Positions 1-8,509 of a stretch of 64,000 nt of DNA are shown piece by piece. The notes beneath the pieces were generated by a model. It saw nothing but the letters and a program-made list of their open reading frames with translations. It was not told where the DNA came from and did no database searches. The position numbers were made by a program, and so were the translations under genes. The stretch is taken from assembly GCF_965233615.1 (NCBI RefSeq), contig NZ_OZ247495.1. The stretch is one strand, 5' to 3'. Within the stretch, counting starts at the first letter, position 1; each line of letters starts with the position of its first letter. Source of the stretch: Pelagibius sp028280305. Lineage in GTDB: Bacteria > Pseudomonadota > Alphaproteobacteria > Kiloniellales > Kiloniellaceae.

Positions 1-1
1 C

Positions 2-490
2 GAGAGCCGGCAGTCCGACGATGCGTCAAGCGCCGTGCTGACCTTTACCCGCAACTTCGATGCACCGTGCAAACGTGTCTTCGATGCCTGGACAAATGCC
101 GAGCAGCTCTCCAACTGGTTCTGTCCGGCCGGCTTCACGGTCGTTTCCTGCGCGGTCGATTTCCGGGTGGGCGGTGTTTTCGGCGTCGCCATGCGGTCAT
201 CCGATGGCAGGGTTTTTCGCTGGCACAACACCTATCGGGACATCGTCATACCGCAACGCCTCGCCTATGCCAGCTCAATCCTGGACGAGGCCGGCCGGCC
301 GATCTTCGATGCCGTCACTTCGGTGACCTTTCGGGAACGCGATGGCGGGACACTGTTGATCGTCGAGTCCGCGGTCGAGAAGCTCCACGATCCGGCGGCG
401 GCTGTTTTCGCCGACGCGATGGAACCGGGCTGGCGGGAGGGCTTGGGAAACCTCGCCGCCTTTCTGCATCGACAATCGAAGGAGGGCTGA
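2..490 (+). CDS. SRPBCC / AHSA1-type protein, 5' end outside the window
   Basis: The frame is open from the left edge, so the gene probably starts before the window; a GTG at 35 is possible but the in-frame residues before it look like normal coding sequence. It encodes a START-like SRPBCC fold of the AHSA1 (Activator of Hsp90 ATPase homologue 1-like) family: the opening FDAPCKRVFDAW, the WFCPAGFTV segment and the conserved W near the C-terminus are typical. Such proteins bind hydrophobic ligands in a cavity; the ligand here is unknown. The next gene is a paralogue four bases downstream, so the two form a tandem pair. No Hsp90 is nearby, so a chaperone role is not implied. Confidence 0.85.
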   Translation, partial: ESRQSDDASSAVLTFTRNFDAPCKRVFDAWTNAEQLSNWFCPAGFTVVSCAVDFRVGGVFGVAMRSSDGRVFRWHNTYRDIVIPQRLAYASSILDEAGRPIFDAVTSVTFRERDGGTLLIVESAVEKLHDPAAAVFADAMEPGWREGLGNLAAFLHRQSKEG

Positions 491-494
491 TTCC

Positions 495-965
495 ATGACA
501 CCACAAACTGCCGACACGCTGGCCGACGACTTTGTACTGTCCATCACCCGCAGATTGGAGGCGCCGCGCGAACTGGTTTTCAAGGTCTGGAGCCAGCCGG
601 AGCACCTGGCCCGCTGGTGGGGACCGAAGGGCTTCACCCTGCCGTCCTGTCAGATGGACTTTCGCCCGGGCGGCGCCTTCCGCTTCACCATGCGCGGCGC
701 CAATGGAAAAGATCACACTCTGCAGGGTGTTTATCGCGAAATTGTTCCGCCACAACGCCTGTCGTTTTCCTGGCGATGGGTCGACGAGGCGGAAGACTGT
801 GCGGGGCCGGAAACCCAGGTAACGGTAACCCTGGAGAGCCAGGGCGACAAGACGTTGCTCACCCTGCATCAGGCGCGTTTCGATACCGTGAGCGCGCGGG
901 ATTCACACGGCGAGGGCTGGGGTGAGTCGTTGGATCGGCTCACCGACTACGTCGGTGGCTTGTGA
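495..965 (+). CDS. SRPBCC / AHSA1-type protein
   Basis: 156-residue SRPBCC-domain protein, usual length for the family. Family signs are ITRRLEAPRELVFKVWSQPE at the N-terminus, RWWGPKGFT around residue 45, FRPGGAFRFTMRG, and the YREIVPPQRLSFSW strand; the C-terminal GWGESLDRL helix closes the cavity. A GGAGG ribosome binding site at 480-484 lies inside the end of the preceding gene and fixes the ATG at 495. Tandem paralogue of the upstream gene and probably co-transcribed with it and the following DUF899 gene. These pairs often accompany ArsR-type regulators; the left edge hides whether one is present. Substrate unknown. Confidence 0.88.
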   Translation: MTPQTADTLADDFVLSITRRLEAPRELVFKVWSQPEHLARWWGPKGFTLPSCQMDFRPGGAFRFTMRGANGKDHTLQGVYREIVPPQRLSFSWRWVDEAEDCAGPETQVTVTLESQGDKTLLTLHQARFDTVSARDSHGEGWGESLDRLTDYVGGL

Positions 966-993
966 CGGCACAGGTGACAAAGGAGATCATATC

Positions 994-1722
994 ATGGCAC
1001 ATCAAACCGTATCCCGCAGCGAATGGCTGGAGGCCCGCAAGGCGCATCTGGAAGCGGAAAAGGCCTTCACGCGGCAGCGCGACGTTTTGCTGGAGGCGCG
1101 CCGTGCCCTGCCTTGGGTCAAGGTTGAAGAGAACTACGTCTTCGAAGGACCGCAAGGGCCGGTCACGCTGGCCGACCTTTTCGACGGCCGCGGCCAGCTC
1201 ATGATCCAGCACTTTATGTTCGGACCGGATTGGGAGGAGGGCTGCCCCAGTTGTTCCCTCATGGCCGATCACATTGACGGCGCCCGCCCGCATCTCGCCC
1301 AGGCCGGGCTTTCCTTCGCCGCCGTTGCGCGCGCGCCGATCGCCAGGATCGAGGCCTTCAGGCGACGCCTGGGCTGGGGTTTCCCCTGGGTCTCGTCACT
1401 CGCCAACGACTTTAACTTTGACTTCAATGTGTCGTTCAAGCCGGAGGCGCTCGACCGCGGCGAGGCCGTCTACAACTACCGGACCGCGCAGGGCGACATG
1501 GAGGAGCGGCAAGGCGTCTCCGTGTTCTGCAGAGACGAGACGGGCGGCATCTTCCACAGCTACTCCACCTATGCCCGCGGCGTGGAGAGCTTCATCGGCG
1601 CCTTCAATCTTCTCGACATGGTGCCCAAGGGGCGCAACGAGAAGACCATCATGGACTGGGTGCGCCACCACGACCGCTATGAAGATCAGAACTTCGCGGC
1701 GCAGCCCTCAGCGGCCGAATAG
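994..1722 (+). CDS. DUF899 family thioredoxin-like protein
   Basis: 242 residues from the ATG at 994, chosen because AAGGAG lies at 980-985; an earlier in-frame start at 922 would overlap the previous gene by 44 bases. The protein matches the DUF899 family: N-terminal helical EWLEARKAHLEAEKA, the PWVKVEENYVFEGP motif, then a thioredoxin-like fold with FMFGPDWEEGCPSCS. The CPSC pair sits where a CxxC redox motif is expected. Function of the family is not established; a thiol-based role is an inference. Last gene of a three-gene run with the two SRPBCC genes, a combination seen repeatedly in proteobacteria. Confidence 0.88.
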   Translation: MAHQTVSRSEWLEARKAHLEAEKAFTRQRDVLLEARRALPWVKVEENYVFEGPQGPVTLADLFDGRGQLMIQHFMFGPDWEEGCPSCSLMADHIDGARPHLAQAGLSFAAVARAPIARIEAFRRRLGWGFPWVSSLANDFNFDFNVSFKPEALDRGEAVYNYRTAQGDMEERQGVSVFCRDETGGIFHSYSTYARGVESFIGAFNLLDMVPKGRNEKTIMDWVRHHDRYEDQNFAAQPSAAE

Positions 1723-1797
1723 GAAACAAGAACCGGTGCTTTGAGCGCTGGGAGCAGCAGCTTTCTGGAGTTCCGATTGCAAGGTGGCGCGCAGCGG

Positions 1798-1843
1798 TTC
1801 CCCCTCCCTCTCCCCTGGTGGGAGAGGGAGGGTGAGGGGGGAT
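1798..1843. repeat. Palindromic CCCCTC-type intergenic repeat
   Basis: A C-rich arm (cccctccctctcccc) is followed by TGGT and a G-rich arm (gggagagggagggtgagggg), giving a strong hairpin on either strand. It lies between two convergent gene ends, the DUF899 gene and the flavoprotein gene, where it could act as a two-way transcription barrier. A related copy lies at 21674-21790, again between convergent genes. Confidence 0.75.
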
Positions 1844-1857
1844 CGCTGCGGCCGACC

Positions 1858-3192
1858 CTAGACCCAGGGGCAGTGGCTGTTGGAGGCGCCGAAGGTGCGA
1901 CCTTGGGCAAAGCGCGAGAAGGCGAAGGGCTCCAGCTCTGCCACCCGGTTGTCGCCGGCCAGGATCTTTGCCACCAGCTTGCCGACGCCGGTCATTTTGA
2001 AGCCGTGGTTTGAATCGGCGATCATGTAGGCGTTGGGCATGATCCAGTCGAAGATCGGCACGTTGTCCGGCGTGAAGGCGCCGATGCCGCCGTTGGGCCG
2101 GTCCTTGAAGTTTTTCCGGTGGTTTTTGAAGCGCGGCATGAGATAGCCCATAGAGGCGGTCAGGTAGTCGGCGAACCAGTCGTCGGCCTGGTATTCCTCG
2201 TTGTCCCAGCCATAGGGATCGAGCTTTGCCTTGGGCCCGATCTTGATGGGGATGGTGCCGCCCTGCACGCCGGCACGCTCCATACGCTCCGCGCCGTTTT
2301 TCCAGTAGACGTAGAGATGGTCGGAAATCTCCGCACCGGTCTCTTCGTTCAGCACCGGGGTGTTCATCATCTCGACATGGAGGACCGGCGGATCGAGGTC
2401 GCGGTTGTCGCGGTAGGGCTCGTCGACATAAACCTCGCCTTCCAGAAGCCGCCAATAGGTCCACATGTCCAGGCTGTTGGCGCCGCCGTCGGGATACTTG
2501 GCCTCGATGGTATCGGGCTTGCCGAGCATTTCCCAATGCTTGCCGATCCAGGCGCCGTAGCAGAGCACCGCCACTTCGCAGGCGATGTCGCCCTGGTTGG
2601 TGTGCAGTTTGGAAATGCGGCCGTTGGTGACGTCGTAGCCGGTCACCTCAACGCCGGAGAGAATCTCGACGCCGTGTTGGGCGCACTTCTCGGCAAGGCC
2701 GGCGACGGCCTGCCGCGTACCGGCGTAGCCCGAAGGTTTTTCATGGAGCACGACGCCGACGTTCTCGGTATTGAAGTCCGGCCAGTAGCCTTTCAGGAAA
2801 GACTTTGCCTCCTTGCCGACATAAACGTCGGAACGGTAGTCGGCGGCGTTCTGGCTCTTGGTCATGCGTTCGTAATCGGCGATCTGGTTTTCTTCGCCGA
2901 CGGAGATGTAGCCGACCTGCTGAAAGCCGAAGCGCACCGGATCTTCCATCCAGACATCGACGGAGTGGCGCAGGATCGGATGCAGCGCTTCGGTCATATA
3001 GAAGTTGCGCACGCAGCCGCAGGCGATGCCGGTGGCCCCGGCGCCGGGCGCCGTTTTGTCGAGTACGACGATGTCCTTGCCCGAGCCCTTGCCGCGGGCT
3101 TCGAGTTCCTTGGCCAGGTGCCAGGCGGTAGAGAGGCCGTGAACGCCGGCCCCGGCGATGACATAGGTTTTTGAATCCGGAAGTACGGTCAT
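1858..3192 (-). CDS. FAD-dependent oxidoreductase (DAO family)
   Basis: 444 residues. The N-terminus carries a dinucleotide-binding motif, VIAGAGVHGLSTAWHL (GxGxxG at residues 14-19), followed by the VVLDK acidic strand end, as in the D-amino-acid oxidase / sarcosine oxidase superfamily. It is divergently placed from the MttB-family gene across a 360-base gap. MttB-like methyltransferases and DAO oxidases are commonly paired in alphaproteobacteria that demethylate betaines or N-methyl amines. The likely job is oxidation of an N-methylated or secondary amine intermediate, but the substrate cannot be read from the sequence. The C-terminus ends in a short SNSHCPWV tail. Confidence 0.85.
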   Translation of the reverse strand: MTVLPDSKTYVIAGAGVHGLSTAWHLAKELEARGKGSGKDIVVLDKTAPGAGATGIACGCVRNFYMTEALHPILRHSVDVWMEDPVRFGFQQVGYISVGEENQIADYERMTKSQNAADYRSDVYVGKEAKSFLKGYWPDFNTENVGVVLHEKPSGYAGTRQAVAGLAEKCAQHGVEILSGVEVTGYDVTNGRISKLHTNQGDIACEVAVLCYGAWIGKHWEMLGKPDTIEAKYPDGGANSLDMWTYWRLLEGEVYVDEPYRDNRDLDPPVLHVEMMNTPVLNEETGAEISDHLYVYWKNGAERMERAGVQGGTIPIKIGPKAKLDPYGWDNEEYQADDWFADYLTASMGYLMPRFKNHRKNFKDRPNGGIGAFTPDNVPIFDWIMPNAYMIADSNHGFKMTGVGKLVAKILAGDNRVAELEPFAFSRFAQGRTFGASNSHCPWV

Positions 3193-3552
3193 GGTGGTGT
3201 CCTTGTCAGGTCTGATCGACGGATCGTTCCCCCCTGGCGCCCACCTTGACCGTCTGGCCCGCTAGGAAGACCGCGTCTGCCTTCCCGTCTGCGCCGGGCG
3301 GAATCGATCCGACCCTTTTCGGGTGCCGCCGGGGCGATGATTAATCGCCTGAACCCTGCGCGTTTAGGCCGGAAACGACACCACCTGTCGTCTATACACG
3401 AGACATTCCGCGCTTGTATAGACAATTTGAAAGGAAGGCAGCGAGAGCGCTGCGGCCCCCGATAATCCTGGTGCGACATCGCCTTGGGGCCGCGGATTTC
3501 CTTGCCTGATCGCAATTTGTAACGGCCTCGTCACGAAGGCCGGGGAGGTAGC
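3193..3552. promoter_or_regulatory. Divergent intergenic region between flavoprotein and MttB-family genes
   Basis: 360 bases separate two genes read away from each other, so promoters for both must lie here. A ribosome binding site GGAGGT at 3544-3549 serves the rightward gene. I see no convincing -35/-10 pair and no annotated regulator beside it. Confidence 0.5.
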
Positions 3553-5097
3553 ATGGCACGGGATGCAGGGCGCCGCGGCGGCCGGCGCGGGCAGGGGGTA
3601 CGCAGGCCGTCGTCCGGCCTGAAGCAGCTTGATTGGCGGGCGCTGGAAAACCCCTACGATCCGATCAAGGTCTTGCGCGACGACCAGGTCGAGATGATTA
3701 CCGACACCGCTTTCCGCATTCTGGAAGAGGTCGGGATGGACTTCCTTCATCCCGAGGCGCTGGAGATCCTGGCCAAGGCCGGCGCCCGCGTGGAACCGGG
3801 TAGCGAGCGCGTTTACATGGACCGCGGCCTCGTGAAGGAAGCGCTGGCTTCCGCCCCGTCCAGCTTCACCCTGCATGCGCGCAATCCCGCTCATAACCTG
3901 AAGATCGGTGATCGCAACATCGTCTTCGGTTGCGTCGGATCGGCCCCCAATTCTTCCGACACCGACGGCGGGCGGCGTCCCGGGAACTACCGCGACTACA
4001 AGAACTTCCTGCGCCTGACCCAAGCTTTCAACATCATTCATTTTGTTGCCGGTTATCCGGTGGAACCAGTCGACCTGCATCCCTCGACCCGGCATCTTGA
4101 TGCGCTGCGCGATTGCGTGACCCTGACCGACAAGGCCTTCCATGCCTACTCCCTCGGCCGCACGCGCATCCTCGATGGCCTCGAGATCGTGCGTATCGGC
4201 CACGGCATGACGGAATCGGAACTGGCGGCCAAGCCCTGCCTCTTCACCATCGTCAACACCTCCTCGCCGCTGCGCCTCGACGGACCGATGATCGAGGGCG
4301 TCATCGAGATGGCGCGGCGCAACCAAGTGGTCATCATCACGCCGTTCACGCTGTCCGGCGCCATGAGCCCGGCGACGGTGGCCGGCGCCCTGGCCCAGCA
4401 GCATGCCGAAGCCATGGCGGGCATGGCTTTCGCACAGATGGTCAATCCCGGCGCACCGGTGATCTACGGCGGCTTCACCTCCAACGTCGACATGAAATCG
4501 GGCGCGCCCGCTTTCGGCACGCCGGAATACAGCCGCGCCGCCCTGGCCGGCGGGCAACTCGCCCGGCACATCGGCGTGCCCTACCGTTCCTCCAACGCCA
4601 ATGCGGCCAACTGCGTCGACGCCCAGGCGGCCTACGAATCCCAGATGTCGATCTGGGGGGCGGTGATGGGCCATGCCAACTTCATGATGCACGGCGCCGG
4701 CTGGCTGGAAGGGGGGCTCTGCGCCTCCTTCGAGAAGTTCGTGCTGGATGCGGAGATGCTGCAGATGATGGCCGAGTTCATAAGGCCTCTGGAAGTCAGC
4801 GAGGATGCCATCGGCCTGGAGGCGATCCGCGAAGTCGGGCCCGGCGGCCACTTCTTCGGCGCCGCCCATACCCTGGAACGCTACGAGACCGCCTTCTACG
4901 ACCCGATCATCTCGGACTGGCGCAACTTTGAGAACTGGCAGGACGCCGGCAGCGAAACCGCGACCCAGCGCGCCAACCGTCTTTACAAATCGGTCCTGGA
5001 AGACTTCACGCCGCCGGCGCTCGATCCGGCGGTGAAAGAGGAACTCGACGCCTTCGTCGCGCGCCGCACGGCGGAGGGGGGTGCAGAAGCAGCATAG
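3553..5097 (+). CDS. MttB-family (trimethylamine methyltransferase superfamily) protein
   Basis: 514 residues, full length for COG5598. Recognisable stretches are RILEEVGMDFLHPEALEIL near residue 56 and, past the middle, the region around HGAGWLEGGLCASFEKFVLD. The reading frame runs through without an amber codon, so this is a non-pyrrolysine member. Characterised non-pyrrolysine relatives such as MtgB transfer methyl groups from glycine betaine to a corrinoid protein. No corrinoid-protein or pyl gene is seen in the window, so a partner must lie elsewhere. The N-terminus is basic and glycine-rich (RRGGRRGQG), an unusual leader. Divergent partner of the FAD oxidoreductase. Confidence 0.88.
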   Translation: MARDAGRRGGRRGQGVRRPSSGLKQLDWRALENPYDPIKVLRDDQVEMITDTAFRILEEVGMDFLHPEALEILAKAGARVEPGSERVYMDRGLVKEALASAPSSFTLHARNPAHNLKIGDRNIVFGCVGSAPNSSDTDGGRRPGNYRDYKNFLRLTQAFNIIHFVAGYPVEPVDLHPSTRHLDALRDCVTLTDKAFHAYSLGRTRILDGLEIVRIGHGMTESELAAKPCLFTIVNTSSPLRLDGPMIEGVIEMARRNQVVIITPFTLSGAMSPATVAGALAQQHAEAMAGMAFAQMVNPGAPVIYGGFTSNVDMKSGAPAFGTPEYSRAALAGGQLARHIGVPYRSSNANAANCVDAQAAYESQMSIWGAVMGHANFMMHGAGWLEGGLCASFEKFVLDAEMLQMMAEFIRPLEVSEDAIGLEAIREVGPGGHFFGAAHTLERYETAFYDPIISDWRNFENWQDAGSETATQRANRLYKSVLEDFTPPALDPAVKEELDAFVARRTAEGGAEAA

Positions 5098-5132
5098 CTG
5101 TCTGCCCCTGTGGTCGGTTAGTCTCCCCGGCC

Positions 5133-6020
5133 ATGAGCGATTCGTCAGACAACTTCCGCGGCGCCCTTTTCATGTCCATCTCCATGGCGGGCTTTGCGCT
5201 GAACGACGCGACCATCAAACTGGTCTCGGCGGATCTCGATCTCTATCAGATCATTTTCCTGCGCGGCATCTTCGCCACGCTGTTGGTGGGGGCGATGGCC
5301 TGGTACCGCGGCGGTCTGTTCTATCTGCCGTCGCGCCACGACACCGGGGTGATGGTCCTGCGCGCGGTGGGGGAGGTCGGCGGCACGCTCTGTTTCCTGA
5401 CGGCGCTGTTTAACATGCCCATCGCCAATGCCACGGCGATCCTCCAGGCCCTGCCGCTGGCAGTGACCCTGGCGGCGGCCCTCTTCCTGGGGGAGAAGGT
5501 GGGCTGGCGGCGCTACACCGCCATCTGCGTCGGCTTCATCGGCGTGCTGATCATCGTGCGCCCGGGCGGCGAGGGCTTCAACGCCTATGCACTCTGGGCT
5601 GTCGCGGCGGTCGGTTTCATCGTCCTGCGCGACCTCTCGACCCGGCGTCTCTCGCCCGGCATTCCCTCCGCTTTCGTCGCACTCACGTCGTCCATCGCCA
5701 TTACCGCGGTCGGCGGTGTCCTGTCATTGACGGTGCCCTGGCAGCCGGTCAGCGGCGGCTCCCTGCTGCTGCTTGCCGGCGCCGCCGGTTTTCTTTTCTT
5801 CGCCTATCTCTTCGCGGTGATGACCATGCGGGTAGGGGAGGTGAGCTTCGTGTCGCCCTTCCGCTATTCGGTGCTCATCTGGGCCATCGTCCTGGGCCTC
5901 GTGCTGTTCGGCGAGGTCCCCGACGCCTGGACCATCACCGGCAGCCTCATCGTCGTCGGCATGGGCATCTACACCTTCTACCGCGAACGGCGGCTGGTGA
6001 AGGCGGCTGCGGCGGCTTAG
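5133..6020 (+). CDS. DMT-superfamily (EamA) transporter
   Basis: 295 residues with about ten hydrophobic segments and two tandem EamA halves. The first begins FRGALFMSISMAGFALNDATIKL and has the typical LRGIFATLLVGAM helix; the second spans roughly residues 150-285. Members export or import amino acids, nucleotides or small metabolites across the inner membrane. It starts 35 bases after the MttB-family gene, so it may be co-transcribed and move a substrate or product of that pathway; this is inference only. The ATG at 5133 is the only start that keeps the first helix complete. Confidence 0.88.
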   Translation: MSDSSDNFRGALFMSISMAGFALNDATIKLVSADLDLYQIIFLRGIFATLLVGAMAWYRGGLFYLPSRHDTGVMVLRAVGEVGGTLCFLTALFNMPIANATAILQALPLAVTLAAALFLGEKVGWRRYTAICVGFIGVLIIVRPGGEGFNAYALWAVAAVGFIVLRDLSTRRLSPGIPSAFVALTSSIAITAVGGVLSLTVPWQPVSGGSLLLLAGAAGFLFFAYLFAVMTMRVGEVSFVSPFRYSVLIWAIVLGLVLFGEVPDAWTITGSLIVVGMGIYTFYRERRLVKAAAAA

Positions 6021-6041
6021 AAGGGATTTGCCCTTCTGAGA

Positions 6042-6986
6042 CTATTCCGCCGCAAGCTGTGCGTTAGCCCCCGGATGCACCGGCGCTTCCTTGGCGCGGA
6101 AGAGATAGCGCCGAAAGATCTCGCCGTAGCCGGAGAAGACGTAACCGCCGTTGGCGGCCTGGAAGACGGCGCGGTTTTTTCGGTACAGCGCCGGGATGCG
6201 GTACCAGGGCAGGCCCGGCTTGGCATGATGGACGATGTGCAGATTGTTGTTGAGGAACAGCAGCGACATCACGGGATCGGCCTCGACGATGGCAGAGCGT
6301 TCGGCGGGCACGGGTACGGCGCGGTGTTCCAGGAAGGAGCGCAGCAGGCTCAGCCCGATGCCGGGATAGACGAACAGTAGCAGGTACTGCCAGAGCGGCA
6401 GATCGCAGACGGCCAGCACCCAGATCAAAACCAGGGCGACGCCCAGCGCGTGGAGCGCCCAGGCTTTGGCATGAGAGCTATCGCCTCTCATCAGGCGCTT
6501 GCCTTCGCCGCGGTAGAACAGCCAGAGGCAGCGCAGCGGGCCCAGCAACAGGCGGCCGGCGAGGCTGTTCTGGGCAATCAGGAAGCCGCGGGTGAGGGGG
6601 CCGGCGGCCTGCCAGGCCTCGGTCGTGACATAGAAGGATTCCGGATCGTCCAACGGATCGGTCAGGCTGTCGTCGTTGTGGTGGGCGAGATGGCTTTCGC
6701 GGTAGAGGCGGAAGGGAATCCAAAGCCAGAGGCTCGGCAGCACCAGCGCCTCGTTGAGCCAGGCCCAAGGCGTCGGATGGCCGTGCACCACCTCGTGCTG
6801 CAGCGATCCGTGCCAGGCGACAAGAAAGGTCCCGACCGGCAACAGGATCCACCAGCCAAGATCGGCATGAAACCAAGTAACGACACCGAAGGCGCCGTAG
6901 ATGATCAAGGCGACGGCCAGTGTCGGAACTTCGACCTTTTCAGGCAAGCGGGCAGACTTCTGCCCCTCTACAAAACGACTACTCAA
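6042..6986 (-). CDS. Fatty acid desaturase family protein
   Basis: 314 residues, integral membrane di-iron enzyme. All three histidine boxes are visible: HEVVHGH at 64-70, HLAHH at 99-103 and HIVHH at 250-254, separated by hydrophobic segments as in COG3239. These ligate the two irons that insert a cis double bond, using O2 and a reductant. Regiochemistry and lipid substrate cannot be inferred. It is transcribed away from the XRE regulator gene at 7164, sharing a 177-base regulatory region, so regulation by that protein is plausible. It converges with the transporter gene to its left. Confidence 0.9.
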   Translation of the reverse strand: MSSRFVEGQKSARLPEKVEVPTLAVALIIYGAFGVVTWFHADLGWWILLPVGTFLVAWHGSLQHEVVHGHPTPWAWLNEALVLPSLWLWIPFRLYRESHLAHHNDDSLTDPLDDPESFYVTTEAWQAAGPLTRGFLIAQNSLAGRLLLGPLRCLWLFYRGEGKRLMRGDSSHAKAWALHALGVALVLIWVLAVCDLPLWQYLLLFVYPGIGLSLLRSFLEHRAVPVPAERSAIVEADPVMSLLFLNNNLHIVHHAKPGLPWYRIPALYRKNRAVFQAANGGYVFSGYGEIFRRYLFRAKEAPVHPGANAQLAAE

Positions 6987-7130
6987 GTTGCTTCATCCCC
7001 CGATGAATGACGACCAGAGCCATTCTCTCAAAAGGGAGTAGGGGGTGAAATGCGGGACTGCGCACTTTTCGCAGTTTCTTATCTGCAATGTTTACAAATG
7101 CCGCATTTACGCTCTAATATGTTTGTAATA

Positions 7131-7145
7131 TCACCAAAATGGTGA
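7131..7145. promoter_or_regulatory. Candidate operator palindrome
   Basis: A perfect inverted repeat, TCACCA-AAA-TGGTGA, sits 18 bases before the XRE gene start within the divergent desaturase/XRE region. Nearby are two similar AT-rich boxes, ATGTTTACAAAT at 7088 and ATGTTTGTAATA at 7120. Autoregulation by the XRE protein is the simplest idea, unproven. Confidence 0.45.
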
Positions 7146-7163
7146 AAAATCACGGAAAGCTTA

Positions 7164-8042
7164 ATGGATCGTCGACAAACCGTTGAAATCTTTCGCGAAC
7201 GCCTGACCGAGGTCATCGAGCGTTCCGGGCTCAGCCGTTCGGCGTTCGCCCGCAAATCGGGCCTCGACCGTTCGACCCTCTCGCAGTTGCTGACCGACGG
7301 GAACGACCGCTTGCCGCGGGCCGAGACCATCGCCTCCATTGCCGAGCACGAACAGGTATCGACCGATTGGCTGCTTGGCCTGGTTCAGGAAGAAAAGGTC
7401 GGAACCAACATTCTGAGCGAGGCGCCGGAGATCGCCCGGGGCTCCACGTCCACCTTTGCGGACGAGCGGCTGGCGCGCTGGCGGGCCGAGGCGGTGGGCT
7501 ACAAGATCCGCTATGTGCCTTCGACCCTGCCCGACCTGCTGAAGGGCGAGGAGGTGATCCGTTTCGAGTATCGTCAGCAGGGCAGCGAGATGCCGGCCTT
7601 TCGCATGGAGCAGGCGGAGGCGCGGCTGGCGTACAGCCGCCGCCCGGAAACCGATCTGGAGGCCTGTTCCTCGCTTCAGTCGCTGGAGATGTTTGCGCGC
7701 GGCCAGGGTATCTGGTCGACCTTGCCGCTCGCCGACCGCAAGCTGCAGCTCTCCTGGATGATCGCGCTGCTGGACGAACTCTATCCGACCTTCCGCTGGT
7801 TCCTCTTCGACGGGCTGAAGCATTACTCGGCACCGGTCACGATCTTCGGGCCGACAAGAGCGGCGGCCTACATCGGCAACATGTACTTCGTCTTCAATTC
7901 CACCGAACACATCCGTGCGCTGACCCAGCACTTTGACAACCTTATCCGCGGCGCCGTCGTGCAGCCGCCCGACGTCAGCCGCCTCCTCACCGGATTGCTG
8001 AAGGAGCTGGAGGAGCGCGAAGCAAAAGGGACCGCACGATGA
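7164..8042 (+). CDS. XRE-family transcriptional regulator
   Basis: 292 residues. An N-terminal Cro/CI-type helix-turn-helix covers about residues 8-68 (ERSGLSRSAFARKSGLDRST contains the two DNA-binding helices). A longer C-terminal domain, about residues 95-285, has no motif I recognise and may bind an effector. Its stop overlaps the next gene by four bases (ATGA), so it is translationally coupled to the GFA-type gene, and the PhnD-like and amidase genes follow. It is divergent from the fatty acid desaturase gene. Likely regulates itself and one or both flanking units. Confidence 0.87.
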   Translation: MDRRQTVEIFRERLTEVIERSGLSRSAFARKSGLDRSTLSQLLTDGNDRLPRAETIASIAEHEQVSTDWLLGLVQEEKVGTNILSEAPEIARGSTSTFADERLARWRAEAVGYKIRYVPSTLPDLLKGEEVIRFEYRQQGSEMPAFRMEQAEARLAYSRRPETDLEACSSLQSLEMFARGQGIWSTLPLADRKLQLSWMIALLDELYPTFRWFLFDGLKHYSAPVTIFGPTRAAAYIGNMYFVFNSTEHIRALTQHFDNLIRGAVVQPPDVSRLLTGLLKELEEREAKGTAR

Positions 8043-8509
8043 CGGCTGACAAAAACGATAGCTGGAATGGCAGCGCCGGAAGCTGTCTGTGTGAAGCCGT
8101 ACGCTACCGGGTCACGGGGCCGCTGCGCCCGGTGATCGCCTGCCATTGTGTCCAGTGCCGCAAGGCCTACAGCAACTTCGCGGCGTTCTCCGCAGCGCGG
8201 CGCGGAGACCTGGAAATCGAGAATCCGGAAGGCGTTACCTGGTTCGAGTCTTCGCCCGGTGTGCGGCGCGGCTTTTGCCGGTACTGCGGTTCTTCCCTGT
8301 TCTGGGACTGCGATGGCCTCGGCTACGTTTCGGTCTCCGCCGGGACGCTGGATCAGCCCAGTGGCCTCAGCCTGCATCACCACATCTACGTGGCGGACAA
8401 GGGCGACTTCTACGAGATCGGCGACGGCGTCGAATGCCATGCGAAAAGCCACGCCTATAACTGGCCGGACGATGTGATGGGCGCCGAAGCGGCTCGCGGC
8501 GAGGACTGA
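8039..8509 (+). CDS. GFA family zinc protein (CENP-V/GFA fold)
   Basis: 156 residues. Zinc-ligand cysteines typical of the glutathione-dependent formaldehyde-activating enzyme (GFA) family are present: GSCLCEAVRY at 14-23, CHCVQC at 37-42 and CRYC around residue 80. Despite the family name, most members have no proven formaldehyde activity, so the substrate is unknown. It overlaps the regulator gene by four bases and the following binding-protein gene by one base (TGATG), indicating a coupled operon. Confidence 0.9.
   Translation: MTADKNDSWNGSAGSCLCEAVRYRVTGPLRPVIACHCVQCRKAYSNFAAFSAARRGDLEIENPEGVTWFESSPGVRRGFCRYCGSSLFWDCDGLGYVSVSAGTLDQPSGLSLHHHIYVADKGDFYEIGDGVECHAKSHAYNWPDDVMGAEAARGED

Noticed and set aside
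3553..5097. Pyrrolysine-containing MttB
   Set aside because: No in-frame amber codon interrupts the gene and no pyl genes are seen, so this is a non-pyrrolysine family member.
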